Below are positions 1-5,598 of a stretch of 5,737 bases of DNA, piece by piece. Both the position numbers and the translations under genes were made by a program. The notes below the pieces were generated by a model. That model searched no databases. It was not told the origin of the DNA and saw nothing but the letters and a program-made list of their open reading frames with translations. Each line of letters begins with the position of its first letter. Within the stretch, counting starts at the first letter, position 1. Source of the DNA: Bacteroidia bacterium (GTDB lineage: Bacteria > Bacteroidota > Bacteroidia > NS11-12g > UBA9320); NCBI GenBank assembly GCA_029253325.1, contig JAQWZS010000163.1, positions 1 through 5,737 of the forward strand. The letters are read 5' to 3'.

Positions 1-1042
1 CTATTCGTTCTGCTTTTTTGAAAGTATAGTCAAATCCTTTGGTGATGATAAGGTCTTTGTAGGATTTGTAGACTTTTTTTAGTTCAAGAATTTTGCCGCC
101 AATGCGGGTCATTTTAACAGATAACTGAAGTTCCTTTTCTTTACTCCCACTTTTAGCTTTTGCCTCTGTTTTGTAAAAAGACCCAATCCTTGACTTGCTT
201 TTGGTAGTTCTTGCTTTGGGGCTTCTTCTTATCCAATCTAATTCTTTTTTGTATAGTTGCTTAGCTTTTTCAATTTCAGTAGCTTGAGCTAATTCAAGGT
301 GATGTTTTTTCTCAAGGAAATAAGCATAGTTTCCATTATATGTCTGTAATTTTCCTTGATTCAGTTCAATGATTTGGTTGCATATTGAATCTATAAAATA
401 CCGATCGTGACTTACCATCAATATGCTGATGGATGATTTATTTAGATAGTTTTCCAACCACTCAATCATTTCTAAATCAAGATGATTTGTGGGCTCATCA
501 AGAATCAATAAGTCAGGGTTATTCAATAAGGTTAGACTGATTGCTAATCTTTTTTTCTGGCCGCCACTTAAAGAAGCAATCGGTTGATTGTAATCGGATA
601 TATTAAATCTTGATAGAAATTCTTTTAATTTTCGTTCAAAATCCCAAGCATCATATTGATCCATTTTTATTGAGGCTTGGTTAAATACTCGTTGTGTTTC
701 AGTGTTGAAATTATCTGTTTGAGCATTTAGTGCAGATTCATATGATCTGATAATGGATAAGACATCACTACTACTATAATCAATCAGTTCTTGAATGGTT
801 TGATTCTCTTCAAAATTTGCTTCTTGGCTCAAGTAAGCAAAACGGATATTTTTTCCATATCTGACAATCCCCGCGTCAGGTTCGTCTTCTTTGGCTAAAA
901 TCTTGAGTAAGGAACTTTTCCCTGTTCCATTATTGGCAATTAAAGCAATTTTATCACCTTTATTAATACTAATATCTAACTCTTCAAAAAGAATTCTCTC
1001 TCCAAGATTTTTTGCTAATTGTTCGCCACTTAGGAAATTCAT
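1..1042 (-). CDS. ABC-F family ATPase, N-terminal 347 residues (3' end outside window)
   Basis: ABC-F proteins are soluble tandem-ATPase proteins that act on the ribosome, in translation rescue or sometimes antibiotic protection, rather than in transport. The frame is open from the ATG at 1042 to the window edge, giving 347 codons. The first ATPase domain has a Walker A (ANNGTGKS, residues 36-43), an ABC signature LSGGQ (158-162), a Walker B followed by the family hallmark LLILDEPTNHLD (178-189) and the H-loop SHDRYF (211-216). A charged inter-domain linker follows, with the ABC-F pattern WIRRSPKARTTKSK (270-283). The second domain is just starting (about 315 onward) when the window ends. No transmembrane segment is seen, which excludes an ABC exporter. 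The start MNFLSGEQLAKNLGERILFEEL fits the family N-terminus. Bacteroidota relatives run to about 620-640 residues, so a little under half is missing. The subgroup (Uup-like, EttA-like or resistance type) cannot be fixed without the C-terminus; nothing here points to resistance. Confidence 0.95.
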   Translation of the reverse strand, partial: MNFLSGEQLAKNLGERILFEELDISINKGDKIALIANNGTGKSSLLKILAKEDEPDAGIVRYGKNIRFAYLSQEANFEENQTIQELIDYSSSDVLSIIRSYESALNAQTDNFNTETQRVFNQASIKMDQYDAWDFERKLKEFLSRFNISDYNQPIASLSGGQKKRLAISLTLLNNPDLLILDEPTNHLDLEMIEWLENYLNKSSISILMVSHDRYFIDSICNQIIELNQGKLQTYNGNYAYFLEKKHHLELAQATEIEKAKQLYKKELDWIRRSPKARTTKSKSRIGSFYKTEAKAKSGSKEKELQLSVKMTRIGGKILELKKVYKSYKDLIITKGFDYTFKKAERI

Positions 1043-1059
1043 GATTAGGTTGTAAAAGT

Positions 1060-1081
1060 ATTGAAAACAATTGTTTTCAAT
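1060..1081. promoter_or_regulatory. Perfect 22-bp palindrome upstream of the ABC-F gene, overlapping a possible promoter
   Basis: Each half is ATTGAAAACAA followed by its exact reverse complement, with no mismatch and no spacer. It lies in the 72-bp gap between the DUF3108 stop and the ABC-F start, 18 bp before the latter. On the minus strand, a TTG at 1080-1078 and a TACTTTTA at 1060-1053 are 17 bp apart. That fits the Bacteroidota TTG-N17-23-TAnnTTTG promoter with one mismatch in the second box, and would put the palindrome over the promoter spacer, as an operator would be. The inferred leader would be very short, which weakens the promoter reading. As RNA it could form a weak 9-bp, AT-rich hairpin, so a poor terminator for the DUF3108 gene is the alternative. 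The palindrome itself is certain; its role is inferred. Confidence 0.5.
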
Positions 1082-1114
1082 CTATAGTAAGTAGTCAAAT
1101 AAATTAATTTGAGC

Positions 1115-1906
1115 TTATAGCTTTGATGTAAATGGATTTCTTAATCCAGATACATCTGTAATATCTACTTTTACAGACCCTATGTAAATGTCTGCCTTAA
1201 CTCGAACGGGTATTTTATTTTTATCGGCACTTACCCAAATAGTCATATCATCTTCGTCCTTAAAGACTCGATCAACTACTAGCTGTGGACGTAGTTTAAA
1301 ACATTTAATCTTTCCAAGATCTGTTTTAATTGTTTCCGTACCAAGGTATCGAAATTTTAAGTTGTAGATTTCTTGATCTAGATAGATGCTAATTGGGAAT
1401 GTAGCACCAGGTTTAGAGTGAGCAAAATCTATTGTTCTTGCGTAAAATACACCACTTATAATATCTTGTAAATAAGCGGGCATATCCATGTTTTTCTTTT
1501 TGCCAGTTAATCGTTGTTTTGAGTGATTGTAATAGACAAGATCTTCATCTCTGTAATTATCCTCTCTTACGTTTTTATAATATTTTAGGGGGGCTAGACT
1601 TACACTATCGATGTAGGTTTCAAAATGATCTCTTACTTTATATGCCCAATCAAAAGATCGATATGTTTTCCCAACAGCCTTGATGTTATAGGTTGATCGC
1701 CCATTAACCTTTTTGGCTTTACTCCCCACTTTAATGTCTATTGATGCAGCATTAATCCATCCATAATGAACTCTATATTTTAGTTGCTCACCAAATGTAA
1801 AAGCTTGATTAGGGTGATTTCGAAGTTTTTCTTCAATGCCATAATCTGTTTTGAATCCACTCCCAAGTATTAGGATTGTCAAGTAAGTGAAAAGTATTCT
1901 AATCAT
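1115..1906 (-). CDS. Secreted DUF3108 domain protein
   Basis: This 263-residue protein begins with a hydrophobic leader (about residues 1-17, IRILFTYLTILILGSG), read as a Sec signal peptide with no lipobox cysteine, so it is probably periplasmic. The rest matches my recollection of DUF3108: an opening AFTFGEQLKYRVHYGWINAAS (about 35-55), then alternating beta-strand-like segments, and a closing stretch near VRVKADIYIGSVKVDITDVSG (about 235-255). The family is common in Bacteroidota and Proteobacteria as single secreted proteins. I know of no established biochemical role and see no catalytic motif. The ATG at 1906 places the leader at the N-terminus and has no Shine-Dalgarno. An AATCTTTG sequence ending four bases before it resembles a -7 box, with no good partner upstream. 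The gene lies upstream of the ABC-F gene on the same strand, 72 bp away, so they may be co-transcribed. It is divergent from the barrel-like gene at 2004. Confidence 0.85.
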   Translation of the reverse strand: MIRILFTYLTILILGSGFKTDYGIEEKLRNHPNQAFTFGEQLKYRVHYGWINAASIDIKVGSKAKKVNGRSTYNIKAVGKTYRSFDWAYKVRDHFETYIDSVSLAPLKYYKNVREDNYRDEDLVYYNHSKQRLTGKKKNMDMPAYLQDIISGVFYARTIDFAHSKPGATFPISIYLDQEIYNLKFRYLGTETIKTDLGKIKCFKLRPQLVVDRVFKDEDDMTIWVSADKNKIPVRVKADIYIGSVKVDITDVSGLRNPFTSKL

Positions 1907-1951
1907 ATTACAAAGATTATACTCAAATATTGTGCCTGTTAACTATTGCTA

Positions 1952-1981
1952 TTGAAATACCATTGCAAAGTTGCTTATTTG
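1952..1981 (+). promoter_or_regulatory. Weak candidate promoter in the 97-bp divergent spacer
   Basis: The spacer 1907-2003 separates two divergent secreted-protein genes and must hold the promoters of both. On the plus strand, TTG at 1952-1954 and CTTATTTG at 1974-1981 are 19 bp apart, an acceptable Bacteroidota spacing, but the second box lacks the expected leading TA. An inverted repeat, TGCAAA at 1964-1969 and TTTGCA at 1978-1983 with 8 bp between, overlaps that box and could be an operator or chance in AT-rich DNA. No ribosome binding site is seen. Confidence 0.25.
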
Positions 1982-2003
1982 CATAACAACAATTTATAAC
2001 CTT

Positions 2004-3128
2004 ATGATTTCAAGGCATTTTTCATTTCTCATATTTTTATCATTAATGTTCATTAATGTTTACAGTCAATATGAAAATTCATTCTTTGACAATAATAAGT
2101 ATGAAAAAGTTATTGACTCTTCTCATGTACAGTTTCACTTTGATAATTTGAGTTATTTTAGAAATGCTGAGTACCTCTCAAGAATAGACAAAGGGTCATC
2201 ATATGTCGGGTTTAATCTACTTCCCTATATGCAATATTCTTTTAATGAAAAAGCTCAAATATACGGAGGGTTACTAGTTCGATATGATTTTGGTAATCCT
2301 GAAATAAAGACAATTGAACCCTATTTTAAATTTACCTATAGTGATGTACTAAAACATAATGTCACTTTTGGGAACTTAGATGGAACTCTGCAACATAAGA
2401 TGATTGAACCAATGTATGATTATGAAAAGGTAATTACTGATCGCTTTGAACAAGGTGTTCAAATTATTAAACCAGGGAATCGCTTAACATATGACATATG
2501 GATTGACTGGCATGATATGATTTACTATGATGACCCTAAAAATGAAATGTTTGTGGCTGGTTATAATGTTTTTTTGAATCCAATAAATAATGACAAGCAC
2601 AAATTATCATTCAATGCTCAGGGGATGACCGTTCATAGTGCTGGTGAAATTGATAAAAATAGTTCTCCTAATTCTGTTGAGTATAATTTTGCGAATGGTC
2701 TTGAGTATAGTGTTAATTTTAATAAAAACACTTCTCTATTTATGAGTGGACATGTTATTTATTACGAAGATAGGAGCGATGTTAAGGTTAATGGATTTTT
2801 TGATGGTGTTGGGCATTTTGGAGTTTTGAGATTGAATCATAAGGGCTATCAATTTGTTGCTAATTATTTTGATGGGTATCAATTTCAGGCTCCGTGGGGA
2901 GAGCAACTATATCATTCTCTAGGAAATAAAAATTGGCCAATAGCTCATGATTACAGAAAAATGATTGGTCTTCGAGTTGGTTATGAAGTTGAAATTGGCA
3001 AACATCTCGTTTTTCTTAACAGATTAGGTTTTAATTATAATGTGAACCCTAACAAATTAGATGTAACCATGGAAAACTATTTACGTTGGCACTTTGTAAC
3101 ACCAAAGAAAAAAGTTAAAATATTATGA
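2004..3128 (+). CDS. Uncharacterised secreted protein, probable outer-membrane beta-barrel
   Basis: I do not recognise the family. The ATG at 2004 is preferred to the in-frame TTG at 1971 because it puts a clean signal peptide at the N-terminus: MISRHFSFLIFLSLMFINVYS, with likely cleavage before Q22, a common Bacteroidota site. This gives 374 residues. The mature protein is rich in Tyr, Phe, Asn and Asp and has many alternating polar/hydrophobic segments such as SYVGFNLLPYMQYSF, QIYGGLLVRYDF, KHLVFLNRLGFNYNV and a near-terminal ENYLRWHF, separated by short polar turns. That is the look of a beta-barrel of perhaps 14-18 strands, although a soluble beta-sandwich is possible. It ends in a basic tail (TPKKKVKIL). 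No plug domain, TonB box, peptidase motif or type IX sorting domain is visible. It is divergent from the DUF3108 gene and ends four bases before the convergent small lipoprotein gene. It probably acts at the outer membrane, substrate unknown. Confidence 0.7.
   Translation: MISRHFSFLIFLSLMFINVYSQYENSFFDNNKYEKVIDSSHVQFHFDNLSYFRNAEYLSRIDKGSSYVGFNLLPYMQYSFNEKAQIYGGLLVRYDFGNPEIKTIEPYFKFTYSDVLKHNVTFGNLDGTLQHKMIEPMYDYEKVITDRFEQGVQIIKPGNRLTYDIWIDWHDMIYYDDPKNEMFVAGYNVFLNPINNDKHKLSFNAQGMTVHSAGEIDKNSSPNSVEYNFANGLEYSVNFNKNTSLFMSGHVIYYEDRSDVKVNGFFDGVGHFGVLRLNHKGYQFVANYFDGYQFQAPWGEQLYHSLGNKNWPIAHDYRKMIGLRVGYEVEIGKHLVFLNRLGFNYNVNPNKLDVTMENYLRWHFVTPKKKVKIL
2041..2060 (+). repeat. Two exact tandem copies of a 10-bp unit
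   Basis: The unit CATTAATGTT occurs twice with no gap inside the signal-peptide coding region of the barrel-like gene. Because 10 is not a multiple of three, the copies are read in different frames (SLMFINV), and gain or loss of one copy would shift the frame after about residue 13. Two copies is too few to infer phase variation; chance duplication in AT-rich DNA is the simplest view. Confidence 0.6.
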
Positions 3129-3132
3129 AACT

Positions 3133-3258
3133 CTACCCATTAGGGCAGTCACAGTTTTTGGTTGGGCCTCTATATCTATAACGCTTATTTGCTTTGCAGC
3201 TGTCCATTAATAGGATTAGGCTGAGGGAAAGAAAAATGATAGCAAAAATCTTTTTCAT
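3133..3258 (-). CDS. Small lipoprotein, 41 residues, with a C-terminal Cys-Asp-Cys tail
   Basis: A short minus-strand frame starts at the ATG at 3258 and stops with TAG at 3133. It reads MKKIFAIIFLSLSLILLMDSC at residues 1-21, a textbook basic-hydrophobic leader ending in a lipobox-like LLMDSC. Cys21 would be the lipidated residue; Asp at -2 is slightly unusual. The remaining 20 residues are basic and aromatic (KANKRYRYRGPTKN) and end in CDCPNG, so the mature peptide has two further cysteines (36 and 38). A perfect TATGTTTG box just upstream supports expression. Many Bacteroidota genomes encode similar tiny lipoproteins with basic Cys-rich tails and no known role. It converges on the barrel-like gene with four bases between stops, and is divergent from the DUF368 gene across 58 bp. 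It fills what would otherwise be a 188-bp gap. No function is proposed. Confidence 0.75.
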   Translation of the reverse strand: MKKIFAIIFLSLSLILLMDSCKANKRYRYRGPTKNCDCPNG

Positions 3259-3268
3259 ATCTATATTG

Positions 3269-3276
3269 CAAACATA
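3269..3276 (-). promoter_or_regulatory. Bacteroidota -7 box (TATGTTTG) for the small lipoprotein gene
   Basis: On the minus strand TATGTTTG is an exact match to TAnnTTTG and ends 10 bases before the small lipoprotein ATG at 3258. No convincing TTG -33 element is found 17-23 bp further upstream; the nearest similar triplet is a TTA about 24 bp away. The implied leader is only a few bases long. The exact box beside a signal-peptide gene is suggestive, but such boxes also arise by chance in AT-rich DNA. No convincing plus-strand promoter for the DUF368 gene was found in the same 58-bp spacer; TAATTTTT at 3301-3308 is the nearest match and lacks a spaced TTG. Confidence 0.4.
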
Positions 3277-3316
3277 AAGCCTAAGTTGAGGACGAGGTAG
3301 TAATTTTTAAGATTTT

Positions 3317-4270
3317 ATGAAAGAAACGATAAGATTAATATTAAAAGGGGCCAGCATGGGGGTTGCGGAGGTAATACCAGGAGTTTCGGGTGGGACTTTG
3401 GCTTTTATAACAGGTATTTATGAGAAACTTTTAAATGCAATTAATGCAATCAATATTTCGTTGATTGATGTCTTTAAGAATGAAGGATTTAAGGGTGTAT
3501 GGGCTAAAGTTGATGGTGATTTTTTGATGAAATTATTATTTGGAATGGCTTTAGGATTTATAGTCGGATTGAAAATAATTGTCGGACTTTTAGAATCTCA
3601 TCCTATCCACATTTGGAGTTTTTTCTTCGGATTAATAATAGCTTCAATACCTTTAATTGCAAGGCAAGTGAAAAGTTGGGGGGTGCTGGAAATCTTTTTC
3701 TCTATTCTTGGATTTGCCCTTGTATATTGGATAACTATTGCCAGTCCATCTACAGGGAGCAGTAATTTGGCTGTAGTTTTTTTGTCAGGTATTTTAGGAG
3801 TTTCTGCATTGATGCTTCCAGGTTTATCAGGAAGCTTCGTATTGCTTCTCATGGGAATGTATACGATTATTATGCCTGCTATTGAGAATTTTTTAGAGAA
3901 CCCATTAGGGCCAGAAGCATTAATAGTGATTGTCTTCGGGGCAGGTATGTTAATTGGGTTATTGACATTTTCCAGATTATTAGGTTTTACATTTGATAGG
4001 TATCCAAATAAGACTCTAGCATTGCTATCAGGTTTTCTTTTAGGCTCACTTAATAAAGTATGGCCATGGCAACATGTTACATCTACTAGAATGAATAGTA
4101 AAGGTGAGGAAGTTGTCATGTTCAGTGAAAGTGTTCTTCCTTCTACCTTTTCTAATTTACCTGAGAATCCACTTTATGGAACAGACTCTCATTTATTTGC
4201 TTGTGTATTGCTAATGGTATTGGCAATTCTTCTAATTCTTACTTTAGATAGATTTAGTTCAAATTCATGA
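3317..4270 (+). CDS. popT: DUF368 membrane protein, probable undecaprenyl-phosphate translocase (PopT family)
   Basis: DUF368 proteins have been shown in Vibrio cholerae and Staphylococcus aureus to return undecaprenyl phosphate, the lipid carrier for peptidoglycan and surface polysaccharides, from the outer to the inner leaflet of the cytoplasmic membrane. This 317-residue protein has the family's opening KGASMGVAEVIPGVSGGTLAFITGIY (10-35) and a second related loop, LMLPGLSGSFVLLLMGMY (165-182). The paired PGVSGG/PGLSGS loops indicate an internal duplication and probable re-entrant hairpins. Other hydrophobic segments lie at about 70-92, 97-115, 123-142, 150-165, 199-216, 234-245 and 290-310. 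Family-typical NKTLALLSGFLLGSLNKVWPW is at about 231-251. Length is normal for the family. The ATG at 3317 directly precedes the conserved start; no Shine-Dalgarno is seen. The last codons overlap aroE by four bases (ATGA), implying coupled translation. The function is transferred from homologues; family membership is nearly certain. Confidence 0.9.
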   Translation: MKETIRLILKGASMGVAEVIPGVSGGTLAFITGIYEKLLNAINAINISLIDVFKNEGFKGVWAKVDGDFLMKLLFGMALGFIVGLKIIVGLLESHPIHIWSFFFGLIIASIPLIARQVKSWGVLEIFFSILGFALVYWITIASPSTGSSNLAVVFLSGILGVSALMLPGLSGSFVLLLMGMYTIIMPAIENFLENPLGPEALIVIVFGAGMLIGLLTFSRLLGFTFDRYPNKTLALLSGFLLGSLNKVWPWQHVTSTRMNSKGEEVVMFSESVLPSTFSNLPENPLYGTDSHLFACVLLMVLAILLILTLDRFSSNS

Positions 4271-4992
4271 AGAATTATGGTGTCATAGGAGAGAGTCTAG
4301 CACATTCTTTTTCTCCGAGTTATTTTGAAAAGAAATTTACAGATTTAAAGATTAATGATTGCTCTTATAAGGCTTATGAATTATCTTCTATTGAATTAAT
4401 CAAAAAACTTATTCATGATGAAGAATTAAGCGGCTTTAATGTTACGATACCATACAAACAATCAATTATTCCGTATTTAGATCGAATAAGCCATATTGCT
4501 AGCGAAATAAATTCAGTAAATACAGTATCAATTAAAAATGGGTTATTATATGGAGAAAATACGGATCATATTGGCTTTAGAAAAACAATACTCAAGTATA
4601 CTCGGTCTCATCATAAAAGAGCACTAATATTTGGGACTGGCGGATCTAGTAGGACGATTACTTACGTCCTAAAATCATTAGGTATACAGTGTTTGCATGT
4701 TTCGCAATCAAATCAAAATATGATTGGTTATGCCCAGTTAGATTATGAAGTCATTAAAAATCATGATTTATTGATAAATACTACTCCCTTAGGAACTTTC
4801 CCGTCCATTGATGATTGTGTAGATATTCCATATTCAGCAATTACCTCAAAACATTTATGTTATGACTTAATATACAATCCAGTAGAGACGCTATTTCTAA
4901 CCAAATCAAAATTGAATGGAGCATTGACGGTAAATGGACTTGAAATGCTAAAAATACAAGCAGATAAATCATGGAAGGTGTGGAGTAGTTGA
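4267..4992 (+). CDS. aroE: Shikimate dehydrogenase (AroE)
   Basis: AroE reduces 3-dehydroshikimate to shikimate in the cytoplasm, the fourth step of the pathway to chorismate and aromatic amino acids. The 241 residues carry the shikimate-binding SLAHSFSP (10-17), NVTIPYK with catalytic Lys64 (58-64), NSVNT (82-86), and ENTDHIGF with catalytic Asp100 (97-104). The Rossmann loop is GTGGSSRT (123-130), a variant of GAGGAARA. INTTPLG (170-176), YDLIYNP (199-205) and the closing NGLEMLKIQA (223-232) complete the set. The length is short compared with about 270 in E. coli, but usual for Bacteroidota as I recall. After the second Rossmann strand, where NADP-dependent enzymes normally have an Asn/Ser-Arg-Thr/Ser motif, this one reads VSQSNQ (145-150), lacking the arginine. 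The start ATG overlaps the DUF368 stop, so it is probably translated by re-initiation. The downstream lipoprotein gene is 27 bp away and may share the transcript. Confidence 0.95.
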   Translation: MKNYGVIGESLAHSFSPSYFEKKFTDLKINDCSYKAYELSSIELIKKLIHDEELSGFNVTIPYKQSIIPYLDRISHIASEINSVNTVSIKNGLLYGENTDHIGFRKTILKYTRSHHKRALIFGTGGSSRTITYVLKSLGIQCLHVSQSNQNMIGYAQLDYEVIKNHDLLINTTPLGTFPSIDDCVDIPYSAITSKHLCYDLIYNPVETLFLTKSKLNGALTVNGLEMLKIQADKSWKVWSS

Positions 4993-5019
4993 AATTTTAG
5001 TATCTTGCATGTCATTAAT

Positions 5020-5595
5020 ATGAAAAAATTAACTGTAATCCTTTTGTTAAGTCTTTTGACGCCGATAGTTCATAGTTGTAAAAAACCACCTCTACCTATC
5101 ATTGAAGAAGGTAAAAGTACAACAGATACGACTGGAAATAACGGTGGAGTGAACGGGGGTGGCGTTGAAGTTAGTCCATTTATAGGAGAATGGGATTACA
5201 CCAAAATTGATTTAACAAATGGTGTATTAGCCTTTATGGGTCAGGAAGCTGGTACGTTCACAGGTAAGGGTTCAAATATTTCAGGGAATGTATCATTCAG
5301 TGAAAATCCAAACCGTTATACAACAGATTTAATATTCAGAGCTGATGTGGTGGCTGAGTTTGCTGGGCAACAGCAAAACTTTGATATTCCTGTGGAGAGA
5401 GTTCAAACTCAAGGAACTTGGTCAGAAAATAATGGTAAAATATCTTTAGTAGATGACAATGGGAATAATGTTCAGATTATCTCAAATACAAATTCACAAA
5501 TTGTATTTTCAGGAAATTTTACAGAACAAATTCCAATTAATCAATTTGCTACCTTAGATGCGAACTCTGATGTTGTATTTACTATTGAAAAGTAA
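5020..5595 (+). CDS. Lipoprotein with lipocalin-like domain
   Basis: The ATG at 5020 is chosen over the in-frame TTG at 5005 because MKKLTVILLLSLLTPIVHSC gives a standard lipoprotein signal with lipobox VHSC and Cys20 as the lipidated residue. This yields 191 residues. A Thr/Gly/Asn-rich flexible linker (about 31-50) follows, then a globular part opening FIGEWDY (54-60), whose GxW resembles the first-strand motif of lipocalins. The rest is strand-rich: SGNVSFSE, RYTTDLIFRADV, GTWSENNGKISLVDDNG, NVQIISNTNSQIVFSGNF and SDVVFTIE. The GTWS...ISLVD pattern resembles the Bacteroidota lipocalin-like and DUF5004-type lipoproteins, but the exact family is not certain and no ligand can be named. It is probably anchored to the outer membrane. 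It lies 27 bp after aroE on the same strand, possibly in the operon, and its stop is three bases from the convergent gene at 5599. Confidence 0.8.
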   Translation: MKKLTVILLLSLLTPIVHSCKKPPLPIIEEGKSTTDTTGNNGGVNGGGVEVSPFIGEWDYTKIDLTNGVLAFMGQEAGTFTGKGSNISGNVSFSENPNRYTTDLIFRADVVAEFAGQQQNFDIPVERVQTQGTWSENNGKISLVDDNGNNVQIISNTNSQIVFSGNFTEQIPINQFATLDANSDVVFTIEK

Positions 5596-5598
5596 AGT

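Noticed and set aside
1..1042. ABC transporter or antibiotic-resistance ABC-F
   Set aside because: No membrane segment is present, and the linker pattern is of the ABC-F type. Nothing in the visible half separates a resistance protein from a housekeeping ABC-F.
1971..2003. TTG-initiated N-terminal extension of the barrel-like gene
   Set aside because: It would add 11 residues before the signal peptide. The ATG at 2004 gives a normal leader, and the extension overlaps the likely promoter region.
3598..4119. Minus-strand open frame of 173 codons
   Set aside because: It lies wholly opposite the DUF368 gene, its composition reads as a shadow of the membrane-protein codons, and it has no recognisable domain or start signal.
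5005..5019. TTG-initiated extension of the lipocalin-like lipoprotein
   Set aside because: Five extra residues (MHVIN) would precede a standard MKK lipoprotein leader; the ATG at 5020 is the natural start.
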